From Paraburkholderia rhizosphaerae (GTDB lineage Bacteria; Pseudomonadota; Gammaproteobacteria; Burkholderiales; Burkholderiaceae): 64,000 nucleotides of DNA. The stretch lies in assembly GCF_004366595.1 (NCBI RefSeq), contig NZ_SORE01000001.1, positions 248,001 to 312,000 on the forward strand, in the 5' to 3' direction. Below, piece by piece: positions 26,747-34,477 of this stretch (position 1 is its first letter; every line of letters starts with the position of its first letter). Below the pieces are notes generated by a model. The model did no database searches. It had not been told where the DNA came from and saw nothing but the letters and a program-made list of their open reading frames with translations. The position numbers were made by a program, and so were the translations under genes.

Positions 26747-27424
26747 TCAGTTTTTTGCGGCGGCGTCGTTTAGCATGACCGTCCAGCCGAGTCCGCGCAC
26801 ATTGCGTATGACCGTCACGCCGAACTTCTTGCGCACCGAGTGGATCAGCACGTCGACCGCGTTACTTTCCACCTCTTTGCCCCAGCCGTACAGCCGGTCT
26901 TCGAGTTGCTCGCGAGACAGTATCGTACCGGGCCGCTCGAGAAACGCCAGCATTAACGCGAATTCGCGGGCCGACAGCACGGACGTCACGCCATTGCAGC
27001 ACAGCGTGCGTTTGTCGAGATCGAGGCTTAGCGTGTCGTCACCCAGACGCGATACCGCGTAGCCCGCCTTGCGCCTGATCACCGCGCGGATTCTCGCGAG
27101 CAGTTCGGGTACCTGAAACGGTTTGAGCATGTAGTCGTCAGCGCCGAGATCGAGCCCTTGCACGCGGGCGTCGAGATCGTCGCGCGCGGTGAGGATCAGC
27201 ACCGGGACCGGGTTCCCTTTCGTGCGGCAGCTTTTCAGCAGTTCAATGCCGCTCATTCCCGGTAAGCCAAGATCGAGCAGCACGACGGTGTATTCCGCCG
27301 CCTCGATCGCCGTGCAGCCGGCTATACCGTCGCGCACCCAATCGACGCTGTAATCCGCATCCTTTAGCGCGCGCAGCAGGCTTTGTCCAATTTGCAGGTC
27401 GTCTTCAATCAGTAGCACTCGCAT
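26747..27424 (-). CDS. OmpR-family response regulator (QseB/PmrA-like)
   Basis: Two-component regulator of 225 residues. The receiver domain has acidic residues 8-9 and phospho-acceptor Asp51 (VVLLDLGLPGMSG), with Lys in the LKPF motif. A winged-helix DNA-binding domain follows, ending SVRKKFGVTVIRNVRGLGWTVML. It should be activated by the kinase at 27913-29226, but its gene lies downstream of the kinase, separated by 488 bases and two terminator-like hairpins, so it probably has its own promoter. Confidence 0.9.
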   Translation of the reverse strand: MRVLLIEDDLQIGQSLLRALKDADYSVDWVRDGIAGCTAIEAAEYTVVLLDLGLPGMSGIELLKSCRTKGNPVPVLILTARDDLDARVQGLDLGADDYMLKPFQVPELLARIRAVIRRKAGYAVSRLGDDTLSLDLDKRTLCCNGVTSVLSAREFALMLAFLERPGTILSREQLEDRLYGWGKEVESNAVDVLIHSVRKKFGVTVIRNVRGLGWTVMLNDAAAKN

Positions 27425-27476
27425 GATTTCGTGTCAGACAACGAATATGTAGTGTTCGATCTGCGGCGCAATGAAC

Positions 27477-27506
27477 ATGAAAACCGCTCGGCAGAGCGGT
27501 TTTCAT
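27477..27506. terminator. Bidirectional terminator-like hairpin upstream of the regulator gene
   Basis: Perfect 13-base arms ATGAAAACCGCTC and GAGCGGTTTTCAT flank the loop GGCA. The GC core followed by TTTT on either strand is a bidirectional intrinsic terminator pattern. It lies 53-82 bases before the response regulator start, so it could also act as an operator or leader structure. Confidence 0.65.
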
Positions 27507-27712
27507 ATCAGGCCGTAGCCCCGCCGGCGCGTGCGGAGGAAGACCAGGAGGAGCAGGGGGTAGCGACGCCGGGTATCGGAATAATAGCCGACTCGAGAGC
27601 GTTCAGGACAACGGAAATGGCGCACGCTCACGTCTTTGCGTTCACCATGAGTCGGATTGCATTGCATTGCATTGTAGTGAGTCACGGCGCGCGGCGTTTC
27701 GCGCAAAAGCGC

Positions 27713-27740
27713 AAAAAAAAGCCGACCGCATGCGGCCGGC
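27713..27740 (-). terminator. Intrinsic terminator downstream of the sensor kinase
   Basis: On the minus strand, a nine-pair stem (GCCGGCCGC with GCGGTCGGC) is followed directly by eight T residues. It lies 173 bases past the kinase stop and ends either the kinase transcript or the small RNA candidate just before it. Confidence 0.8.
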
Positions 27741-27840
27741 GAATGATTCTGGCCAACGCCGATCGCCGAGCCAGAATCAGAGGGGCCAGAGATTCGTATC
27801 AGCGGGCAGCGTCACGTATCGCGGGCCTGTCCTCGGGAGA
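27713..27840 (-). ncRNA. Candidate small structured RNA between kinase and regulator genes
   Basis: Minus-strand sequence from about 27840 to 27713 holds three consecutive hairpins: CCTGTC/GACAGG near the start, a perfect 10-base pair of arms TGATTCTGGC/GCCAGAATCA (27779-27770 with 27753-27744), and a GC-rich hairpin ending in eight T residues. A regulator-like direct repeat (27863-27879) lies just upstream. There is no convincing open frame. This layout suits a sRNA of about 100 bases but could be the 3' tail of the kinase message. Confidence 0.4.
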
Positions 27841-27862
27841 CAGGTCAATCGTACGTGCGGAA

Positions 27863-27879
27863 AATGAGCGGCGAATGAG
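27863..27879 (-). promoter_or_regulatory. Candidate response-regulator box, copy 1
   Basis: AATGAG repeated at an 11-base period (27863 and 27874); on the minus strand this reads CTCATT-N5-CTCATT. The same arrangement lies upstream of two exported-protein genes nearby. Eleven-base direct repeats are typical of PmrA/QseB-type sites. Here it lies just past the kinase stop and before the small RNA candidate. Confidence 0.5.
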
Positions 27880-27912
27880 CGCTATCCAGCCAAGCGGCAG
27901 GCGGCTATGCGG

Positions 27913-29226
27913 CTACACCGCGATTCTGAAGCCGATCGATGCAACGATTCCCGATCGGCCGTCGTCGCGATTCCTGAGCGATGCGGTGCCGCCATACTTG
28001 GCCACGATCGCCTTGACGATCGACAGGCCGAGACCGCTGCCTTCAATATCCGCATTCGCGCGAAAGAAGCGATCGAATACGCGCGGTAAAAGGTCTTCCG
28101 CAATGCCCGGCCCCGTGTCGATCACTTCGATCCATACCATGTTGCCGCGCACTTCGGTGCGCAAGTCGACTTTGCCGCCGTCCGGCGTATAGCGGATCGC
28201 ATTGCTGACGAGGTTGCGGATCGCAATGCCAAGATCCGCTTCGATCGCCCGCACTTTCGCACTCGCCATTTCCTCCGCGCCGATATCGATGTTGCGTTCC
28301 ATCGCGATCGGCAACACTTCGGCCACCGCGTCGACCACGACATCCGATACGTCAACCAGCGTGACCACATCGGTCTGCAGCGACGCATCAGCCCGCGCGA
28401 GGCGCAACATTTGCGCGATCATGCTGCCGCTGCGCGCGATGCCGCGGCGCAGTTCCTGAAACCGCTCCTGATTGCCCTGCACGATATCGCGCTGCAGGTT
28501 GTCCGCCTGCAATTGCAGCGCGGTGAGCGGCGTGCGCAGTTCGTGCGCGGCATCGGAAATAAACTTCCGCTCCGTCTCGATCGATCGCGCGAGGCGTTCG
28601 ATCATCCGGTTGATCGAATCGATAAACGGGCGCAGTTCGATCGGTACGCCACGCGTAGGCAGTGCTTGCAGGTGCGCGGCGTCGATCGCCTGTACTTCGG
28701 AACCGAGCCGGTTCAACTGAAGAAACGAAAAGCGCACGACCAGCATCACAGCCGCACAAACCAGTGGCACCAGCACGAGGATCGGCCATAGCGTTTTCAC
28801 CGCGGCTTGCTGCACCAGTTCGTGACGCACTGCCGAGCGCTGCGCAACCTGGATGACCCGTGGCGGTTCGCGCAACGTATAGATACGCCATTGCTCGCCG
28901 TTCACGATCTGCGAACTGAAGCCGCCCTGTGCGTCCCGCGGCAGCGGCAATGAAGGTTCGGTGGAGCGGTATGGCGTTTCGAGATCGTCGCGCCAGATGG
29001 TGATCAGGATGTCGCGGACCGGCTGCGAACCGCGCGCCGCAATCTCTGGAATCGCATCGCCCAGACCGCCGCGAAGCCGGTACGCGACCTGCTCGAGACG
29101 TAAATCGAGCAGCGCGCTCATGCCCGCTTTGGATAACTGATAGGAACTGATGCCCTGGACAATGCCGACCACACTGACGACCGCGCATAGCGCCAGCACG
29201 AGTTGGGTTTTTAGCGATCTGATCAT
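27913..29226 (-). CDS. Sensor histidine kinase (QseC-like)
   Basis: Inner-membrane kinase of 437 residues. Membrane segments lie at about 8-28 and 150-172 with a periplasmic sensor of about 120 residues between. A HAMP region, HisKA box SDAAHELRTPLTALQLQ, N box NLVSNAIRYTP, and the DTGPGI and GSGLGLSIV boxes complete the enzyme. It is presumed to phosphorylate the regulator at 26747-27424. Kinase before regulator with a long gap is the reverse of the common order. The signal is unknown. Confidence 0.9.
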   Translation of the reverse strand: MIRSLKTQLVLALCAVVSVVGIVQGISSYQLSKAGMSALLDLRLEQVAYRLRGGLGDAIPEIAARGSQPVRDILITIWRDDLETPYRSTEPSLPLPRDAQGGFSSQIVNGEQWRIYTLREPPRVIQVAQRSAVRHELVQQAAVKTLWPILVLVPLVCAAVMLVVRFSFLQLNRLGSEVQAIDAAHLQALPTRGVPIELRPFIDSINRMIERLARSIETERKFISDAAHELRTPLTALQLQADNLQRDIVQGNQERFQELRRGIARSGSMIAQMLRLARADASLQTDVVTLVDVSDVVVDAVAEVLPIAMERNIDIGAEEMASAKVRAIEADLGIAIRNLVSNAIRYTPDGGKVDLRTEVRGNMVWIEVIDTGPGIAEDLLPRVFDRFFRANADIEGSGLGLSIVKAIVAKYGGTASLRNRDDGRSGIVASIGFRIAV

Positions 29227-29409
29227 GGCGGCGCGGCGACAGAGTGACGTTGACGAAGACGCCCGAGTCGATCCGGAAGCGAAAGACCGGATCCGGCCGG
29301 TCGCAAAGCGACTGGAAAGCTCGTCGCAAGGCCTTTTTCGAATCGATTCTACTCTACCGATGCTGCGCCCGGTTCAAGCGTACGCATGCCCGAACGACTC
29401 AAACACGAA

Positions 29410-29435
29410 GGGCGCACAGCCTGCGCTGTACGCCC
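29410..29435 (-). terminator. Possible terminator after the DUF4148 gene
   Basis: Inverted repeat GGGCGCACAGC / GCTGTACGCCC with one mismatch and a four-base loop CTGC. On the minus strand it is followed by a mixed TTCGTGTTT. It lies 58 bases past the stop of the gene at 29494-29832. Confidence 0.45.
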
Positions 29436-29493
29436 CCGGTGGAGTTTGTGATGCTCATGGCCTGACGTTCGTTGCGAAGGCAGACAACAAGGC

Positions 29494-29832
29494 TTAGTGA
29501 TGCAGAAAGATTGAATTCATACCGACGTCATTAGCCGGGTCGTATGCGGGGCGGCCGGACTTGGACATGCCGCTCGCGACACCACCGTAGCCTTCCTGGT
29601 CAGCCGGTTGCGCGGTCGTCGTGTGATCCGGTGCAGTGGCCGCAGCGGGCTGGCCCTGGTCGGCGGCCGGTGCATAGCCGATTGCTTCGATCTCGACAAT
29701 CTGCACATATTCGCCAGCATCAGCAGACTGAGCGGTGAACTGAACAGCGGACTGAGGAGCGGACTGCGCAAAGCAAACGGCCGGCAGAACGAGAGCGGCG
29801 GCAACAGCAACGGTCTTGATCAGCGATTTCAT
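29494..29832 (-). CDS. DUF4148-type exported protein, second copy
   Basis: Protein of 112 residues with a Sec signal peptide (MKSLIKTVAVAAALVLPAVCFA, cut before QSAPQSAV). The mature part is Ala/Gln/Pro-rich (ADQGQPAAATAPDHTTTAQPAD) and ends SGRPAYDPANDVGMNSIFLHH. The ATG at 29832 follows GGAGGG. A candidate regulator box lies 79 bases upstream, suggesting control by the adjacent two-component system. The function of the family is unknown. Confidence 0.75.
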   Translation of the reverse strand: MKSLIKTVAVAAALVLPAVCFAQSAPQSAVQFTAQSADAGEYVQIVEIEAIGYAPAADQGQPAAATAPDHTTTAQPADQEGYGGVASGMSKSGRPAYDPANDVGMNSIFLHH

Positions 29833-29910
29833 GGTAATTCCCTCCGGTGATTTTGATGGTCTGTGGTTCAGGCGTTGTGTCTTCCCACAGACACCATCGT
29901 AGTGACGGAG

Positions 29911-29927
29911 AATTAGCGAAGAATGAG
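29911..29927 (-). promoter_or_regulatory. Candidate response-regulator box, copy 2
   Basis: AATTAG and AATGAG at an 11-base period (29911 and 29922). The core AGCGAAGAATGAG is identical to copy 3. It lies 79-95 bases upstream of the DUF4148 start, a normal activator position. Confidence 0.55.
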
Positions 29928-30211
29928 TGGCCTCAGCGATACTGTTGTGCACCGTTTCTCGACGCCGAGCAGCGGCGTCAGCGCTTATGACGAGCCCGTC
30001 ACCTACGGCGGTGCGTCGTGTATCGATGTGAAGAGCGCGAGTTTCTGTTGCGTCGACAACGGCCCGGTATAAATGCCCGCGAGGACGATACGCCTCACGG
30101 TATGCAGCGTTTCTCGCCGATTGCCGTTAGCCGATTCGGGCCGCGCAGGCGAGCCGCGCGATTAACGCAAGCTGCCCTGCCCGCTCAACGAGACGGTCTA
30201 TCTGTTGCGCA

Positions 30212-30478
30212 TCAGCGCCAGTAGCCGTACGCGTAGTACGGCCGATGCCAGCCGTAAGGATACCCATAGTAGCCAGCGACAACGGGCGGCGCCACATACA
30301 CCGGCGGGGGCGGTGCGTAGTAAACAGGTGGCGGCGGTGCATAGACCGGCACCGGTACGACCGGCACCGCAGGCACGACCGGCGCGATGCCGACCCCGAC
30401 AAACACATGCGCTTGCGCGACGCCGATCATGCCGCCGGTCAGCGCGCCAGCGACCAAAAGATGGCGGATCCCTTTCAT
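30212..30478 (-). CDS. Exported Pro/Tyr/Val-rich repeat protein
   Basis: Protein of 88 residues with a signal peptide ending at VAQA before HVFVGVGIAP. The mature part consists of short repeats of the type VPVVPVPVYAPPPPVYYAPPPPVYVAPP and ends in an aromatic tail GYYGYPYGWHRPYYAYGYWR. AAGGAG precedes the ATG at 30478. It is probably a periplasmic or surface protein. A regulator box lies 69 bases upstream. Confidence 0.78.
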   Translation of the reverse strand: MKGIRHLLVAGALTGGMIGVAQAHVFVGVGIAPVVPAVPVVPVPVYAPPPPVYYAPPPPVYVAPPVVAGYYGYPYGWHRPYYAYGYWR

Positions 30479-30546
30479 GTCGTTCTCCTTGAGCGCGGAT
30501 GCGGTTGCTTCGAACGCATCGGACAACGGAGAGTGTGACTGCGCAC

Positions 30547-30563
30547 AATGAGCGAAGAATGAG
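30547..30563 (-). promoter_or_regulatory. Candidate response-regulator box, copy 3
   Basis: AATGAGCGAAGAATGAG, two AATGAG units at an 11-base period. It lies 69-85 bases before the start of the exported repeat protein. It shares 16 of 17 bases with copy 2. Confidence 0.55.
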
Positions 30564-30612
30564 CCGATATAGAACGGGCCGGGCCCTCGCCGGAACGCCG
30601 CGCGCGATATCG

Positions 30613-31281
30613 CTACGGGATATGAATCGACGTGACCAGGTCAGCAACACCAAGCCACATGATCTGCACGCCAATGCATAACAGCACGAACGACAGTAGC
30701 CGCATCACCACCTGAACCCCAACCGCGCCGAGCAGTCTCTCGAGGTGCCCCGCGAATCGGACACACACATAGATGCTCGCGCACAGAATAAGCAGCGCGA
30801 TGCCAACGCCGATCAGGTGACCCGGCGACAGCCCCGCCTTCGGCGACCCCGTCCCCAACGCAATCGCCACCGAGATCGCACCGGACCCGACGGTGATCGG
30901 CAACGTCAGCGGATAGAACGCTTTCGCGCGCAACGATGCGTCGTGATCGATGCCGGTTGACGGCGGCGCGTCCTTTTCAGCGGCGTCGCCGGTCGGAGAC
31001 TGCAGCAGGCTCCAGCCGGCGGCGGCGATCACGATACCGCCCGCGACCCGCAGCACCGGCACCGAGATGCCGAAGAACGAAAGAACGTAAGCACCGATCG
31101 ACAGCGAGCCGAGCAGGATGAACAGACTATTGACGGCGATGCGCGTGGCCAGCTCGGCCCGCTCCGCTTGCGTCGCGTGCGGAATCATCGTCAATGTGAT
31201 GAATGCAGTCGCCGGTGGATTGATGACCGGGAACAGACCGGTCACCAGCAGGAGAATGGTCTTGATCAGTTCATTCAGCAT
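30613..31281 (-). CDS. MarC-family integral membrane protein
   Basis: Membrane protein of 222 residues with about six membrane segments (LIKTILLLVTGLFPVINPPATAFI, ISVPVLRVAGGIVIAAAGW, LLSFVLLCIGVQIMWLGVADLV). The family signature PVINPPATAF is present. MarC proteins were once linked to multiple antibiotic resistance, but their role is unproven. The ATG at 31281 is chosen because the 25 residues before it are Pro/Ala-rich and not membrane-like. Confidence 0.85.
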   Translation of the reverse strand: MLNELIKTILLLVTGLFPVINPPATAFITLTMIPHATQAERAELATRIAVNSLFILLGSLSIGAYVLSFFGISVPVLRVAGGIVIAAAGWSLLQSPTGDAAEKDAPPSTGIDHDASLRAKAFYPLTLPITVGSGAISVAIALGTGSPKAGLSPGHLIGVGIALLILCASIYVCVRFAGHLERLLGAVGVQVVMRLLSFVLLCIGVQIMWLGVADLVTSIHIP

Positions 31282-31433
31282 AGGCTGAGCATCCGTCGGG
31301 GGCGGCGCACGCTGCGCTCCGACCGCATTGTTACCGGGCTCAGCCAGCTGTGGCAAGGCCGGTTTTCCCGCACCGGCGATGCGTTAAACCGAGGTTGCCG
31401 CGCAACGCGCTTATCGCCTGATCGACTTGCGGT

Positions 31434-32993
31434 TCAATGTGCACCGGCCGCGGCACCCGCTGCGCCGCCCTTGGCCGGCTTCGTCAGCCAGATCAGCGGA
31501 ATGATCAAGATAAAGATCACAGCCGACAGCCAGAAAATGTCATTCAGCCCAAGCATCGCGGCCTGCGCATTCAGCGAGCGTTCGAAGAACGCCAGCGCCT
31601 GATCGCTGCTGCCGCCTAGCGTCGTATGCAGCGAGCCGATCGTGCCGTTAAAGGTCGGATTGTCGATGCTCGCCTGCTCGGTGAGTCGCGAGTAGTGCAG
31701 GATTGTGCGGTTGTTCCAGCCGGTCGTTGCCAGCGATGTGCCGACACCGCCCGCGAACACGCGCACGAAGTTCGACAGGCCGGCCGCCGCGGGAATCCGT
31801 TCGGGCGGCAGCCCAGACAGAATGATCGCCGTCAGCGGCACGAAGAACAGCGCCATCGGAATGCCTTGCAGCAGCGTCGGCAGCACGAGCGTCCACGCGT
31901 CGACACCGGTCGTATAGCCCGAGCGCATGAAGAACACGATCGCGAAGCCGATAAACGCCAGCGTGGCCAGCACGCGCGCGTCCGATTTCGGCATGATGCG
32001 TGCCATCACCGGTGCGAGCAGCACCGCGAATATGCCAAGCGGCGCGGTCACTATGCCCGCGTCGACCGACCGATAGTTCAGATAGCCCTGGATCCACTGC
32101 GGCAGAAGCACAAGATTGGAGAAGAACAACGCGTAGCCGATCGAAATCGCGATCGTGCCGCCTCGGAAATTGCGCACGGCAAAGAGCCGGAGATCGACCA
32201 CAGGGTTCTTCTCGGTCAGTTCCCAGATCAGGAAGAACACGAAACTGACCGCCGCGAATACGCCGAGCCCGCAGATTACCGGCGAATTGAACCAATCGAG
32301 GTCTTTGCCCTTGTCGAGCATGATCTGCAACGACGCGACCCATGCGATCAGGGACAGCAGCCCGATCTTGTCGATCGGCAGATACCGCGTCCGCGTTTCG
32401 CGAGTCCGATAGATCATCCATGTCACGGCTGCCGCAAATAGCCCAACCGGGATGTTGATGTAGAAGATCCATGACCATGAATAGCTGTCGGTAATCCAGC
32501 CACCGAGTGCCGGGCCCGCAATCGGGCCGACCGTCGCCGTCATCGCCCATAGTGCGAGCGCATGCGAGCTTTTCTCCTTCGGATACGAGCCGAGCAGGAT
32601 CGCCTGCGAGAGCGGAATCAGCGGGCCGGCCACCGCACCCTGCAGCACGCGCGCGGCAAGCAGCACGATCAGATTCGGCGCAATACCGCACAACCATGAC
32701 GACAGCACGAACAGCAGAATCGCGCCGACAAACAACCTGATCTGGCCGATGCGCTGCGTGAGCCAGCCAGTCAGCGGAATCGACACCGCGTTTGCCGCGG
32801 AAAACAGCGTGATCACCCACGTGCCTTCGTCGACCGATACGCCGAGATTGCCGGAAATCGTAGGGATCGCGACGTTCGCAATCGACGAGTCCAGCACGTT
32901 CATGAACGTCGCGAGCGCAACTGCGAGCGTTGCGAGCACCAGTTTTCCGCCGCTTAACGGCGGCGGGCTCGCGGAGTTCGTCGAAGTGTCCAT
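31434..32993 (-). CDS. DHA2-family MFS drug efflux transporter (EmrB-like)
   Basis: Inner-membrane proton-driven pump of 519 residues with about 14 membrane segments. Family motifs are FMNVLDSSIANVAIPTISGNLG (motif D region), LCGIAPNLIVLLAARVLQGAVAGPLIPLSQ and ATVGPIAGPALGGWI (motif C). It is the third gene of an OMF-HlyD-MFS set that forms a tripartite pump across both membranes. A CTGA-N4-TCAG site lies 51 bases upstream, so it may also have an internal promoter. Confidence 0.92.
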   Translation of the reverse strand: MDTSTNSASPPPLSGGKLVLATLAVALATFMNVLDSSIANVAIPTISGNLGVSVDEGTWVITLFSAANAVSIPLTGWLTQRIGQIRLFVGAILLFVLSSWLCGIAPNLIVLLAARVLQGAVAGPLIPLSQAILLGSYPKEKSSHALALWAMTATVGPIAGPALGGWITDSYSWSWIFYINIPVGLFAAAVTWMIYRTRETRTRYLPIDKIGLLSLIAWVASLQIMLDKGKDLDWFNSPVICGLGVFAAVSFVFFLIWELTEKNPVVDLRLFAVRNFRGGTIAISIGYALFFSNLVLLPQWIQGYLNYRSVDAGIVTAPLGIFAVLLAPVMARIMPKSDARVLATLAFIGFAIVFFMRSGYTTGVDAWTLVLPTLLQGIPMALFFVPLTAIILSGLPPERIPAAAGLSNFVRVFAGGVGTSLATTGWNNRTILHYSRLTEQASIDNPTFNGTIGSLHTTLGGSSDQALAFFERSLNAQAAMLGLNDIFWLSAVIFILIIPLIWLTKPAKGGAAGAAAGAH

Positions 32994-33043
32994 TTCTCGA
33001 TTCCTTTTTTGCGTTCGCTGGTTTCAGTACGTGTTCTGACAAT

Positions 33044-33055
33044 CTGATGTGTCAG
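33044..33055. promoter_or_regulatory. MarR-type operator, copy 1
   Basis: CTGATGTGTCAG followed by ATATA. It lies between the HlyD and MFS genes, 51 bases before the MFS start. It is one of four matching sites at this locus. Confidence 0.6.
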
Positions 33056-33097
33056 ATATACGGATCAAAAAGATCGCTCCACGGTTTGCGGCTCGAT

Positions 33098-34408
33098 TCA
33101 GCTCGCCGGTTGCACCGAATCATGCTGTGCCGCTGTATTTGCGGTTGCGGCTTTCGCGGGATGGCCGTGCCTCGCGTCGGCGGATGCGGTTTGGCCTTCC
33201 TCTACGATATTCGCCGCGATGATGCGTGCGATTTCGTTGTCAGCCTGCGCACCGTACGCGGCAAAAACGTCGGTCCGGTACGCGGTATTGATCGCGGCGC
33301 CTAGCTGATGGCCGGAGTCATCGCGCGTCTCGACGTCGACCTGCATCGATAGCCCGATTCGCAGCGGATGTGCGTCGAGTTCGCGCTGATCGAGCTGGAT
33401 ACGCACCGGCAAGCGTTGCACGACCTTGATCCAGTTACCGGTCGCGTTTTGCGGCGGCAGCACCGCGAATGCGGCGCCCGTCCCTGCTGAAAATCCGACC
33501 ACGCGCCCGTGATAGGCGACTTTGCTGCCATACACGTCGGCGCTCAATGTCACCGGCTGGCCGATGCGCATCCGTCGCAGTTGGCTTTCCTTATAGTTCG
33601 CATCGACCCATACGCCGTCGAGCGGCACGATTGCCATTAGCGGCGTGCCCGGGGCGACGCGCTGACCGACCTGCACCGAGCGGCGCGCTACATAGCCGGT
33701 AACCGGTGCGGGCAGCGTGTTGCGCGCGTAAGCGAGGTACGCGTCGCGCACTTTCGATGCGGCGGCCTGAACGTTCGGGTGTTGCGCGACCGTCGTGCGG
33801 TCGGTCAGCGCGCGGTTCGCTTGCGCCTGTTGACGCGCGGCATCGAGCGCCGCCTGCGCGGCAGTGACCGCGTCGCGTGCGTGCGCGACGTCTTCGGCCG
33901 ACACCGCGCCGGTATCCGCAACGGCCTGGCGGCGCTTCAAGTCGCTCGTCACGCGTGCGAGATCGGACTGCCGCTGCGCGACAGTCGCGCGATAGAAATC
34001 GTTATTCACGTACAGGCTGCTGACCTGCCGCACCGTTTGCGCAAGCGCGGCTTCCGCGTTGCCGAGCGCCACTTTCGCATCGGCTGGGTCGAGCGTCACG
34101 ACCGGGTCGCCTTCGTTGACGATCTGCGTGTCGTCGGCATTCACCGCGACGACCGTACCGGTCACCTGCGGTGTCAGTTGCACGAGATTGCCGCTGACAT
34201 ACGCGTCGTCGGTGGACTCATGGTATTGGCCGACCGTCACGTAGTACGCGCCGTATGCGGTGCCTGCGACGACGACCGCCGCGCCGAGTAGCGCGAGCAG
34301 GAGCGTCCGCTTGCGCGATGCCGGCGCTGTCTGTGCGTCCTGAGGCGATGCGGGCGCCGCGTCGGCTACCGCTGCGTTCGTTTGCTTCGGGGTGTCCATT
34401 TCGCTCAT
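33098..34408 (-). CDS. HlyD/EmrA-type membrane fusion protein
   Basis: Periplasmic adaptor of 436 residues anchored by one N-terminal membrane segment (LLLALLGAAVVVAGTAYGAYYV). Lipoyl half-motifs (GNLVQLTPQVTGTVVAVNADDTQIVNEGDPVVTLD and LPAPVTGYVARRSVQVGQRVAPGTPLM) flank a coiled-coil hairpin with many Ala, Gln and Arg. It joins the outer-membrane channel to the MFS pump. The ATG at 34408 with GGAG upstream is chosen. Confidence 0.92.
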   Translation of the reverse strand: MSEMDTPKQTNAAVADAAPASPQDAQTAPASRKRTLLLALLGAAVVVAGTAYGAYYVTVGQYHESTDDAYVSGNLVQLTPQVTGTVVAVNADDTQIVNEGDPVVTLDPADAKVALGNAEAALAQTVRQVSSLYVNNDFYRATVAQRQSDLARVTSDLKRRQAVADTGAVSAEDVAHARDAVTAAQAALDAARQQAQANRALTDRTTVAQHPNVQAAASKVRDAYLAYARNTLPAPVTGYVARRSVQVGQRVAPGTPLMAIVPLDGVWVDANYKESQLRRMRIGQPVTLSADVYGSKVAYHGRVVGFSAGTGAAFAVLPPQNATGNWIKVVQRLPVRIQLDQRELDAHPLRIGLSMQVDVETRDDSGHQLGAAINTAYRTDVFAAYGAQADNEIARIIAANIVEEGQTASADARHGHPAKAATANTAAQHDSVQPAS

Positions 34409-34477
34409 TTCAATCTCCAGGGCTGAATCGTGCGGGTGCCGTGTCCGGGGGGCTTGCATGGGTTGCATGGGCGCGCG

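Noticed and set aside
27656..27674. Tandem ATTGC repeats between kinase and regulator genes
   Set aside because: About 3.8 copies of a five-base unit in non-coding DNA; too short to call a variable locus without strain comparison.
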